32,898 bases of DNA from Candidatus Kuenenia stuttgartensis (lineage in GTDB: Bacteria > Planctomycetota > Planctomycetia > Planctomycetales > Planctomycetaceae). Both the position numbers and the translations under genes were made by a program. Below are positions 14,406 through 22,765 of the stretch, piece by piece (positions within the stretch are counted from its first letter, which is position 1; each line of letters starts with the position of its first letter). The notes under the pieces were generated by a model. It was given only the letters and a program-made list of their open reading frames with translations, was not told where the DNA came from and made no database searches. The DNA lies in the NCBI GenBank assembly GCA_945861465.1, contig CAMAVB010000061.1, positions 1 to 32,898 of the forward strand. Reading direction: 5' to 3'.

Positions 14406-17400
14406 ATGCCAGATCATGAACACATTTCAGATGATGACAAGAGACTGCTCGACGCCCTTTGCGAAGAGTTTGAAAGGGAACTCCACAAGAACGGCTCACA
14501 GCCTCAGATCGCCGATTTTGAGTCGCGCGTTCAGATGCCATTGAGGCAGCAATTGTCGGACAGACTGCATGAAATCAAACTCGATTTTCTCAGCCGCCGC
14601 GCGAATACGCTGTCGATATTTGAGCATGATGTCGATCACCAATTGCGGCTGACGGCGGCCGCGAGAGCGCCTCGGGGGATTCCGTCGGATCCTTCTCGAA
14701 AGACATCTGCGATTCCAGCCGAAGCCTCACATGAAACGTTGATCGTGCCGCAGATTTCGGGGCAGAACAGGAAACTTCTTTCGAACAGAGACGGAAAACA
14801 GCCCATCACGGAGCATGGAAGTTCGAGTTCCGGCTCCATGGACATCAATCTTATTCACACCATTTCGCCAGCGTATGATGATCTCCACAAGTATGCAGTC
14901 GAGGAGGAAATTGACCGCGGAGGCATGGGAGTCGTCCTGAAAGTGCGAGATCTCCGCCTTGGAAGAACCATTGCCCTGAAGCTGATTCTCGGCCAGGAAG
15001 ATCCGGAAAGCACGTTCCGCAGAACAGTTTCCGAAAGCATGCTTCACCGCTTCGTGCGTGAAGCACAGATCACTGGTCGACTTGATCATCCAGGCGTCGT
15101 GCCGATTCACGAACTGGCGACGGATGAGGAAGATCGCCTTTATTTCACGATGAAATTCGTTGAAGGAGAGACACTGAAGAGCGTCTACCGGCAACATTGG
15201 AGCGGATCCACGCACTGGACGCAGTCGCGAGTTGTGGACATCCTCATCCGCGTGTGCGAGACCCTCGCGTTTGCACATTCCAGGGGCATCATACATCGGG
15301 ATCTGAAACCCTCCAACATCATGGTCGGAAAGTACGGCGAAGTGTACGTGATGGACTGGGGACTGGCCAAAGTTCTGGGCGAAGCGGAATCGGATCTGAA
15401 CGAGTTCGCCGCGAAGCAGGACGGATCTTCGAGTCAGCAAACGATGTACGGCGCTGCCATTGGAACTCCCGGTTACATGGCCCCTGAACAGGCTGCGGGC
15501 AAGATCGACGAACTCGACTTCCGCACAGACGTGTATGCGCTTGGTACGCTGCTCTACGAACTGCTGTCGAGCCGGCGTCCGTATTCCGGTGAGTCACAAC
15601 AGACCGGCATGGAAGTCATTAAGAAGGTTCTGGCAGGCCCGCCGGTATCGATTCGCGAACTGAACAGAAAGGCGACACCGGAACTTAGTGCGATCGCGGA
15701 CAAAGCAATGCAGCGAGACAAATCCGCACGCTACGATTCGGCGTCAGATCTCGCGGAAGAGTTGCGTGCATTCGTTTCTCACCGGGTTGTGACGGCTTAC
15801 AGAACGGGGCTTGCCACGCGGCTGAAAAAATGGATTGCCAGAAATCAGAGTGTGACGATTGCCGGCATGCTGACCCTGATATCGATCATAGGAGCAATGG
15901 TCGTCCTCATGGCGATGCAGTATTCCTTCCAAAATGAGACACTCAGGACGAATGTTCAACTCGAGGAACTCGTCAAGGAAAAGGACGAGGCAATTCGGAC
16001 TGCTGTGGTCGCTCAGAATGAGTCAAATGGAATTTCCCTGATGAGCCATTCCCGCAAGCTGCGTGAAGCGGGAAATGCAACTCTGGCCGCACTCCTTGCC
16101 CTTGAAGCCGTAAAGAAATATCCCAGACCGCAGGCGACTGAGACGCTGTACGCTGCTGCTGCAGAAATGGTACCTTGCATCGAACTCAAGGGGGCATCTG
16201 GATCTCCGACGGATCTCGTCTGGAGCCCCGATGACGGCAACCTTTTGACTGTGCATGCCGATGGTCAAGGCTTCATCTGGAGGCTGGGAGATGCGCACCC
16301 TGTTGCCAAGCTTGTGAATCGTCAGAGGCGTCCGTTCGCCGCAGCATGCTATTCGAAAGATGGCGAGTTCATTGTGACCGCCGGAATGGACGGTACCCTG
16401 GCGACCTGGGATACTCAGACGGGCACTCGGATCCTGGCGATGGACGTTGGCTATTCTCGAAGCCTGACTGCTGACGACATCTCTCGTCCTGATCTTCTGG
16501 ATGCTGCGTTTTGTCTGAACGACCACAGTGTCGTGACGATGTCATATCAGACGATTCACCTGATCGATTTAAATGCCAGACGCGAGATTGCAACGCTTCC
16601 CGTTACGGAATCGACTCAGGAAGATGTTTCCCAGGGCGGAAGTCCATTTACGACGATGCGAGTCAGCCCCGACGGTCAGGTTCTGGTCGTTGGCTGTACC
16701 GATGGAACAGTGCTGATCTGGGAACTCGCTGAGCGGCGACTTGTGAAGGCATTTCGAGGCCATGCACAGGCTGTCCAATCAGTTTGTTTCGCGCCCGATG
16801 GCCTGAGCTTCGTGACGTGCGATCTGGACAGCAACGACATCAGCCTATCGACGACACATCCCGCACGATTGTGGGCAACGCAGTCAGGCGAACAACTCCG
16901 TGAAATTCTCCCGAAGGAACTTTCCGTGAGTTGTGTGGCATTTCATCCTAACAAGCCGTGCATCGCATTGGGCCTGAGAGATGGTTCAATTTGTCTCTGG
17001 AATTCCGTAACAAATTCAGCCAGCTGTTTTTCAACGCCTCAGCCCGACGATGTGCATCATATCAGGTTCTCACCAGAGGGCGATAAGTTGTCAACAGTCG
17101 CCGGTACAGCAGGACTGACTTCGTGGTTGGTTTTTGAAACGAAAGGCCAGTTGCAGCTGACCGAACTTGATCGTCTGGCAGGTCATCAGCGATCAATCGT
17201 TGCTCAGGAATTCAACGCTGCGGGCCTGGCGATGGCATCTGCTTCCCACGATTCGATTCGCATCTGGCAGACTTCGCTGCAAAGACCCGTTCCGACAATC
17301 GGAAATGTGGTACATCCTAACGCGGCTCGGATCAACGCTGCCGGCGATCGAATTTTTGCCGCGGATTCCGACGGAACAAGTGGACGACTCTGGAGCTATC

Positions 17401-19880
17401 CGGAGCTCAGAGAAGTCGCCGCGCCGGAATTCGGTGGCCAATTTAAAATGGGGGACTTCACATCGGACTCGCTGCACCTCGTCACCGTCACAACCGATGG
17501 GATCTGCCGCTTGTGGAATGTCGAAACGGGAGTTCAGGAGACGAGCCTGCCGTGTAACAGTCAGATCTGGACACATGGCTGTTCGGCAGACCGATTGTCT
17601 CTGAGTGGTCCAGCCGAAACAACCGTTTGGAACTGGCGCAGCAGAGAGCGGTTGGCCAGTATTCCCGTGGATGAGGGATGCAGGCATAGCCTTTCTCCAT
17701 CGGGACGTATCCTGCTGTCAGAGACTGCCGCTGGGGATACGAAGCGCATTGTTCGAATTGATCTGGATTCCAGAGTTGCCACCCCTGTGGAGGGAGCAGA
17801 AGTGACCACGCTTGGAGCGTTCTCGGCGAACGAGCGATACGTCTGGTGTATGAGCCGATCTCCGTCCGCCGGTGGGCCACTTTCTCCTGATGTGAAAGTG
17901 ATCGACACCGTTTCAAATCGTGTTCTTGTCACGGTCTCCGGGGAGACCGAAGGCGGCACGACGAATGTTCGCAGTGTTGCCTTTAGTTCTGATGGATCGC
18001 AGCTGCTGATTGACTATGCTGAGCATCCAGACTGTTCAGCCATTCTCTATTCGATTCCGGATGGTCGTCGATTGCAGCACCTTGGCGCACCAAAGGAGGC
18101 TGTGATTGGCTGGTCTCCTGACTTGATGCGAGTCGTAACACGCTCGCCTAAGTGGGGAACGCGGCTCTGGGATGCTGCCCAAGGGACGGTCCTGGCAAAC
18201 ATTGATTTGACGGGCGAAGCTCAACTGGCCGATTTCTCTACTGACGGCAGCCTGTGTGCAGTGCAGCTTCCTCCAGGTCCCGATGCGACGGAACATAGTG
18301 CAGGAAGCGTTGCGTTGTGGGATGCTGCCAATGGTGAGTTGATCGCGGCTTTGCCTGGCGAAAACAGACTTTTCTTCGGATCCGCATTTCTGCCGGATCT
18401 CTCTGCGTTGCTGACTATTTCGGGGCAACACACGCTGCGACTCTGGCCTGTCAATATTGCCCGCGATGCAAGAATGTATATCGATCGTGATCTCACAAGC
18501 GATGAGCAAACGATGTATGGGGTTGATGCAACCAGGAAGGCTGTTGCTGAACTGTCGATTCGGCAGAGTGACTGGAATGAGCTCAATGAGCAGATCCGCC
18601 TGTTGTTTCCGGTGACCAAAGAGCGAAGGGCGAAGGCATGGTCGCTGATGGAGGATGTGACTGAATGGCTCGACGAGAATCCAGATCCCGGTGAGGTTGA
18701 GGAATGTCTGGTTTCGGTCGATCGTCTGATCACGGGGCCATATGACACGGACCCGGGTTTGTTGGTGATGATTGCCGGAATTCATGAAAAGTACGGCGAC
18801 CTGAAGAAGGCGGCAAAGTTTATGGAATGGGCTGCATTCCATCCGCGCGCAGATTCCCGGGCTGCTGAATTGGCACGTTCAAGACGACTCATCGCGCCGG
18901 CAGTAGTCACTGATCACGCCGCTGACGAACTCGTCGACAACGCCCGCATTGACGACCAAGATACGGGTGCGGCTGAAAATCTGGAAAAAGCAAGGGCTTG
19001 GGCAGCGAAGGAATCGCCTCACTTTCATTCCTACTTTACAGCACGCGACCTACAGCTGAATGGAAAATCTGACGAGGCAGCACAGGTTTTTGCGACGCTG
19101 ATTACTGATGAGCTGGCAGGACCCGAAACGCTCCTTCATTATGCGCAATGTGAGTTGGCTCTTTCGCATTCCCAACAGGCATTCGACGCACTTCGCGCCA
19201 ACCTGAATCACGATTCCCTTGCCTCACGAGAGGTCTGGAATCTGTGGTTTCAGATCGCATTTCGAGATCTCGGGCTCACTCCGCAGCAGGTTCAGGCGAA
19301 TCTGCCAGCGCCCAGGAACCGATTGACGGCCGAGTTGTCTCATGAACAGCACCTTCGATGGCTGTTGGATCAGCTTATCAACGAAAAGCCGATTCGGATC
19401 AATTGTGGCGGCGAAAAGTACATCGCCGCTAATGGCGACGAGTGGGGCCCGGATGCCTTCTTTAAACACGGGCACGAGTATTTTGGGACGCGGGGTGACG
19501 CAGCAACTTTCAGCAAGCGCATTCGAAATACGCCGAACGCAGTTCTGTATCAAACCGAACGATACTTCAATCATGTACGAACAGATATCGTCCCCGGTTA
19601 CCGCATACCGCTGCCTAACGGGACATATTCTGTTACGCTGGGCTTTGCGGAAATCTATCAGGTCCGCCGTTCGTTTGATGTGCGAGTTGAAAATCGGGTC
19701 ATTTTGAGCGAATATGACCCACCCGTATCAGAATCCGACTGGGCCACCGCAGATTTGCATCAGGTGAAGGTTAGCATTGAAGACGGGCAGTTTGATCTGT
19801 ATCTTGTTTCCCACAATAACACTGACCCTAAAATCTCCTGCATTGAAATTTCGCCCATATCTGATACTATTGCACCTTGA
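14406..19880 (+). CDS. Giant Ser/Thr protein kinase with WD40 repeats and C-terminal malectin domain
   Basis: An 1824-aa protein. Residues 1-160 are an acidic, helical N-terminus. The Hanks-type kinase spans about 160-450: Gly-loop DRGGMGVV, catalytic loop HRDLKPSN near 296, DWG in place of DFG near 316 (VMDWGLAK), GTPGYMAPEQ near 355, and HRDL-Lys and APE intact. A single membrane helix (AGMLTLISIIGAMVVLMAM) lies at about 485-505, followed by a coiled linker. From about 600 to 1360 there are many WD40-like units (VWSPDDGNLLTVHADG, CFAPDGLSFVTCD, AFSSDGSQLL). A helical TPR-like stretch follows. The last 160 residues are a malectin-type carbohydrate-binding domain (INCGGEKYIAANGDEWGPDAF to GTYSVTLGFAEIY and FDVRVEN). 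Predicted topology is kinase inside and propeller plus malectin outside. It should phosphorylate proteins in response to a surface ligand, perhaps sugar; the ligand is inference. No ribosome site is evident. Confidence 0.93.
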   Translation: MPDHEHISDDDKRLLDALCEEFERELHKNGSQPQIADFESRVQMPLRQQLSDRLHEIKLDFLSRRANTLSIFEHDVDHQLRLTAAARAPRGIPSDPSRKTSAIPAEASHETLIVPQISGQNRKLLSNRDGKQPITEHGSSSSGSMDINLIHTISPAYDDLHKYAVEEEIDRGGMGVVLKVRDLRLGRTIALKLILGQEDPESTFRRTVSESMLHRFVREAQITGRLDHPGVVPIHELATDEEDRLYFTMKFVEGETLKSVYRQHWSGSTHWTQSRVVDILIRVCETLAFAHSRGIIHRDLKPSNIMVGKYGEVYVMDWGLAKVLGEAESDLNEFAAKQDGSSSQQTMYGAAIGTPGYMAPEQAAGKIDELDFRTDVYALGTLLYELLSSRRPYSGESQQTGMEVIKKVLAGPPVSIRELNRKATPELSAIADKAMQRDKSARYDSASDLAEELRAFVSHRVVTAYRTGLATRLKKWIARNQSVTIAGMLTLISIIGAMVVLMAMQYSFQNETLRTNVQLEELVKEKDEAIRTAVVAQNESNGISLMSHSRKLREAGNATLAALLALEAVKKYPRPQATETLYAAAAEMVPCIELKGASGSPTDLVWSPDDGNLLTVHADGQGFIWRLGDAHPVAKLVNRQRRPFAAACYSKDGEFIVTAGMDGTLATWDTQTGTRILAMDVGYSRSLTADDISRPDLLDAAFCLNDHSVVTMSYQTIHLIDLNARREIATLPVTESTQEDVSQGGSPFTTMRVSPDGQVLVVGCTDGTVLIWELAERRLVKAFRGHAQAVQSVCFAPDGLSFVTCDLDSNDISLSTTHPARLWATQSGEQLREILPKELSVSCVAFHPNKPCIALGLRDGSICLWNSVTNSASCFSTPQPDDVHHIRFSPEGDKLSTVAGTAGLTSWLVFETKGQLQLTELDRLAGHQRSIVAQEFNAAGLAMASASHDSIRIWQTSLQRPVPTIGNVVHPNAARINAAGDRIFAADSDGTSGRLWSYPELREVAAPEFGGQFKMGDFTSDSLHLVTVTTDGICRLWNVETGVQETSLPCNSQIWTHGCSADRLSLSGPAETTVWNWRSRERLASIPVDEGCRHSLSPSGRILLSETAAGDTKRIVRIDLDSRVATPVEGAEVTTLGAFSANERYVWCMSRSPSAGGPLSPDVKVIDTVSNRVLVTVSGETEGGTTNVRSVAFSSDGSQLLIDYAEHPDCSAILYSIPDGRRLQHLGAPKEAVIGWSPDLMRVVTRSPKWGTRLWDAAQGTVLANIDLTGEAQLADFSTDGSLCAVQLPPGPDATEHSAGSVALWDAANGELIAALPGENRLFFGSAFLPDLSALLTISGQHTLRLWPVNIARDARMYIDRDLTSDEQTMYGVDATRKAVAELSIRQSDWNELNEQIRLLFPVTKERRAKAWSLMEDVTEWLDENPDPGEVEECLVSVDRLITGPYDTDPGLLVMIAGIHEKYGDLKKAAKFMEWAAFHPRADSRAAELARSRRLIAPAVVTDHAADELVDNARIDDQDTGAAENLEKARAWAAKESPHFHSYFTARDLQLNGKSDEAAQVFATLITDELAGPETLLHYAQCELALSHSQQAFDALRANLNHDSLASREVWNLWFQIAFRDLGLTPQQVQANLPAPRNRLTAELSHEQHLRWLLDQLINEKPIRINCGGEKYIAANGDEWGPDAFFKHGHEYFGTRGDAATFSKRIRNTPNAVLYQTERYFNHVRTDIVPGYRIPLPNGTYSVTLGFAEIYQVRRSFDVRVENRVILSEYDPPVSESDWATADLHQVKVSIEDGQFDLYLVSHNNTDPKISCIEISPISDTIAP

Positions 19881-19930
19881 GCTACAAAAGGTATCTGGTC
19901 TTTCAATAACTTCATTCATAAGGAAACTTC

Positions 19931-20074
19931 ATGGAAACGAAATCAAGTTCCAGCAGCTCTCCCGTTCCCCCCCCCATTGAATATTTGTACGTTTATGTGG
20001 GACGGCAGCAGATTTGTACCGGGGATCAGCGACTGCGCCCCTGGAAAACTTGCTACCCCTCCTACAATTCCTAA
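19931..20074 (+). CDS. Small Ser/Pro-headed protein, 47 aa
   Basis: A short frame with a good ribosome site (AAGGA 6 nt before the ATG), 50 nt after the kinase stop. It encodes METKSSSSSSPVPPPIEYLY, then VYVGRQQICTGDQRLRPWKT and CYPSYNS. It has two Cys, no signal peptide and no recognised domain. The nine-C tract at 19967-19975 encodes PPP. It could be a real small gene co-transcribed with the kinase or an accidental frame; the ribosome site and clean ending favour a gene. The gap to the next gene (20075-20133) shows nothing else. Confidence 0.45.
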   Translation: METKSSSSSSPVPPPIEYLYVYVGRQQICTGDQRLRPWKTCYPSYNS

Positions 20075-20133
20075 CCCCGTACCAGGACTGACATACCCCG
20101 GCACGTGCGAATGATGCGAAATGTCATTGCCCG

Positions 20134-21141
20134 ATGAAAGTGTTCTTCTTTGGCTGGCCTTCGTACTACGGCGGAGCTGACACGAAAGCAGTTCATCTGC
20201 TCAAACTGCTTTCCGGGCATGTAGACATCACCGTGATTCCCAATTCTCCAGGTCAGCTTCAGGAATCCTGCTGGACACAAAGGCTGGATGAATGGGGCGT
20301 GAACTATGCCACGCTGGAATCGCTGCCCGATCGTCTCGACGGTGTCGCCCTTGCGATGTGCAATAGTCCGTTCCTTTCATCGGGCATCTATTCGACTGCG
20401 CGACGACGGGGACTGCGAATTGTCTGGTCATCGGAAATGATGTGGCATCATCCCTTCGAAGTCGATCTGATCAAGGCTGGCGCAATTGATCGGTTGTTGT
20501 ACGTGTCAGAAATCCAGAAGAAGGCGCTGAACTACGAATCCTTCTGCGATGTACCAACTCGAATCACCGGCAATTTCCTGTCAGTGGACGAGTTTCCGTT
20601 CGTCGAACGCCCACGCGATTTGCCTCTGACGATCGGGAGGCTTTCTCGAGCTGATCCGCTCAAATATCCGGAAGACTTCCCCGTGTTCTATGAAGCGCTG
20701 GCTCTGCCAGACGTTCGATTTCGGGTGATGGCGTGGAGTGAGGAATTGGCGCAGAAGTATCGATGGCATCGATTTGATCACCGCTGGGAACTGCTTGCTC
20801 CCGAGGCCGAACCCGCTGTGGAATTCCTGCAGAGTCTCGATCTGTTCGTTTATACGCTGGGGCACAGATTTACAGAGTCGTGGGGACGAAGCACGGTGGA
20901 AGCCATGCTGACCGGTGCAATTCCTCTCGTTCCGGCAGGCCATCATTTTGCCTCCCTGATCGTGCATGGCGAATCGGGATATCTCTGCAGTGATTTTCTG
21001 GAGTTTCAGTCGTACGCCCGGCAACTGGCTGAAGACCCGCTGGCACGGCAAGGTATGTCGCGCGCCTGCCGCCGCCGCGCGGAGTTGCTGAACGATCCCG
21101 AAACGCATCGCGCAGTCTGGCTGGAAGCACTGAATGTCTGA
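20134..21141 (+). CDS. Family 4-type glycosyltransferase
   Basis: A 335-aa GT-B glycosyltransferase. The N-terminal domain begins MKVFFFGWPSYYGGADTKAV, a donor/acceptor loop like the G-G of GT4 enzymes. The C-terminal domain has IGRLSRADPLKYPEDFPVF (donor-site start) and ESWGRSTVEAMLTGAIPLVP, the E-x7-E-like catalytic stretch of GT4 (Glu in ESWGRSTVEAM). GESGYL follows. It should retain configuration and use a nucleotide sugar at the membrane face. There is no signal peptide and the protein is cytoplasmic. The next gene overlaps its last 8 nt, so the two are translationally coupled. Confidence 0.87.
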   Translation: MKVFFFGWPSYYGGADTKAVHLLKLLSGHVDITVIPNSPGQLQESCWTQRLDEWGVNYATLESLPDRLDGVALAMCNSPFLSSGIYSTARRRGLRIVWSSEMMWHHPFEVDLIKAGAIDRLLYVSEIQKKALNYESFCDVPTRITGNFLSVDEFPFVERPRDLPLTIGRLSRADPLKYPEDFPVFYEALALPDVRFRVMAWSEELAQKYRWHRFDHRWELLAPEAEPAVEFLQSLDLFVYTLGHRFTESWGRSTVEAMLTGAIPLVPAGHHFASLIVHGESGYLCSDFLEFQSYARQLAEDPLARQGMSRACRRRAELLNDPETHRAVWLEALNV

Positions 21142-21934
21142 ACCGTCCATGTGTTACTGGTCTGTTGCCGACGGAAGCTATGCACAGATGATGACAACCT
21201 GCATCATGTCAGCGCGGCGAGTTGGAGTTGCAACCGACTTCCATGTCTGGACGGATCATTCCATTCCAGGTGCAGTGTGCCATCCATCGGGATCCTACGA
21301 GCACCGGAATTATCTGTTCAAGTTCGATTTCCTGCTCAAAGCGGCAGAACTGCCCTACGAATATCTTGTGTTTCTGGACGCCGACAATTTTTTCGTTCGC
21401 CATCCGGGTCGTCTTTTAGATCAGACCCGAGATGCCCCGATTCACGTCTGCCTGGAAAGTGACTGCACGCAGCCGAACAACGTTCGCCCCGACTGGTGGG
21501 GTTGTCCGTTGTCCAGGTACGTACAACTGATGCGTGACTGTGGTGTGCTGAGTCGTTCAGTTTTTAATACCAATGCCGGGTTCTGGATTGTCCATCGCGA
21601 TGTCGCGCGACGGTTTGTCGATCTCGCCATGGAATTCTGGGAATACTGCAACTGTCAGGGCTTCCCCTTTACAGAAGAGGCACCCCTCGCCTACGTCGGA
21701 CATATGCTGCTGGGAAACCCTTACGCCCATACGCTGGCAATGAATCGGGAAATCTGGGCAAGTGACTGGACCGGCGTTTTTGCCGATCGCCTGCCGGATG
21801 GATCATCGTGGAATTTCACGGACTACATGTCGGGAGATAATATCCCGGTGCAGTCAGCGATCGTGCACTGCATGCGCAGTAAGAAAGCGATGGTTGCCGC
21901 AGCGTCGCCAATACGGAAGTGGCCGACGTACTAA
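21134..21934 (+). CDS. GT-A glycosyltransferase-like protein, GT8-like
   Basis: A 266-aa protein overlapping the upstream glycosyltransferase by 8 nt. The N-terminus MCYWSVADGSYAQMMTTCIM is the usual GT-A opening for enzymes that take a nucleotide sugar. The metal-binding motif is VFLDADNFF (DxD-type, in the D-A-D form). NTNAGFWIVHRD and an AIVHC-type C-terminal histidine also fit the GT8-like or galactosyltransferase-like group. The sugar and acceptor are not shown. It has no membrane segment and probably works with the preceding GT4 on the same glycan. ATGs at 21134 and 21149 are both possible. Confidence 0.75.
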   Translation: MSEPSMCYWSVADGSYAQMMTTCIMSARRVGVATDFHVWTDHSIPGAVCHPSGSYEHRNYLFKFDFLLKAAELPYEYLVFLDADNFFVRHPGRLLDQTRDAPIHVCLESDCTQPNNVRPDWWGCPLSRYVQLMRDCGVLSRSVFNTNAGFWIVHRDVARRFVDLAMEFWEYCNCQGFPFTEEAPLAYVGHMLLGNPYAHTLAMNREIWASDWTGVFADRLPDGSSWNFTDYMSGDNIPVQSAIVHCMRSKKAMVAAASPIRKWPTY

Positions 21935-22008
21935 TTGGACAGCGTCACTTTGAGAGTCCGATTCGCCATCAGATATTGTTCAGATTAACGTTGCGTCATT
22001 CCACGTTC

Positions 22009-22037
22009 CCTTCTCCCCCCGAAATCGGGGGAGAAGG
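22009..22037. repeat. Hairpin CCTTCTCCCCC/GGGGGAGAAGG in an intergenic repeat block
   Basis: An 11-bp perfect stem is followed by GGTGGCCGACAGGCCGGATG and later runs of CCCCCTCACC and GGGGGAGAGGGGG (to about 22190). This composite resembles the C/G-rich intergenic repeat common in several bacterial phyla. The part after it is interrupted by unrelated sequence. Its function is unknown; it could end the glycosyltransferase transcript. Confidence 0.5.
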
Positions 22038-22255
22038 TGGCCGACAGGCCGGATGAGGGGCCTGTCCAGGATGTCAACTTGCGAAAAAAGCCCCCTCACC
22101 CCGCAGCCCTCACCCCCAATTTGTTTGCGACCACACTGCCAGGAAAAACCACGCAATCTCCGCATACAGATCGGGGGAGAGGGGGCAAAGTGGCGCTGCC
22201 CAACTAAGAACCCCTCCGTGGCTGCGTGGCTTTAGACCGTGACCGTTTTTTAACT

Positions 22256-22392
22256 GTAACCGTTCACGCATCAGAACGAAACCTGCGCAAACAACCACAG
22301 ATTCACACAGATAGACATCAACAATTAATCTGTGTTCATCCGCGTCCATCTGTGGTTTAAACTGCAATTCTCGAAATGTCGTGAACGGTTAC
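22256..22392. repeat. 137-bp palindromic element with CACAGAT arms
   Basis: The outer inverted repeat GTAACCGTTCACG (22256-22268) and CGTGAACGGTTAC (22380-22392) is perfect over 13 bp. Inside, AACCACAGAT (22293-22302) pairs with ATCTGTGGTT (22348-22357), and CACACAGAT matches AATCTGTGTTCATC imperfectly. The whole looks like a non-autonomous mobile element or an intergenic repeat of the CACAGAT type. Confidence 0.65.
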
Positions 22393-22513
22393 CTTTAATT
22401 GCCGACATCGAATTGATACTCCAACATCCAGGCAACCGGGCGGGACATTGTTTGAAGTGTCTCATCAGGACAGGCCGAAGTTTCCCATTGCCAGCGCGGC
22501 ACCTGCCGACGAG

Positions 22514-22660
22514 CTACGGCAGATACTTCGCGATTGCATCGCACCAGGTTTGGGCGTCGGGCGAATTCAGGTTCCACAACATCATCCCGGCCTTATTCTC
22601 CCAATCTCTTAAAACGCCAGGATTTATTTCAGAGTCAATCATCCCACTCGAACTGATCAT
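22514..22660 (-). pseudogene. Possible C-terminal remnant of a lost gene
   Basis: A 48-codon minus-strand frame ends in a protein-like tail: SEINPGVLRDWENKAGMMLW and NLNSPDAQTWCDAIAKYLP. The composition (Trp-rich, balanced, ending cleanly) looks coding, but the frame is interrupted by TGA just upstream and has no ribosome site. It may be the 3' end of an ORF destroyed by the repeats around it. The family is not recognised. The remaining stretches of 21935-22765 hold nothing recognisable apart from the repeats listed. Confidence 0.3.
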
Positions 22661-22765
22661 CAGCGTTCATGTTAGATTTTAGGTCGCGGTAACCGGTTCG
22701 TTCCGCTCCGACTGATTCTTGCAGCAACCAGCACAACTGTGGAAACGTCAATGACAGTCCGCGTC

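Noticed and set aside
19967-19975. Nine-base C tract as a frameshift or phase-variation site
   Set aside because: It lies in frame as three proline codons of the small gene, and nothing shows variability. Only other strains could tell.
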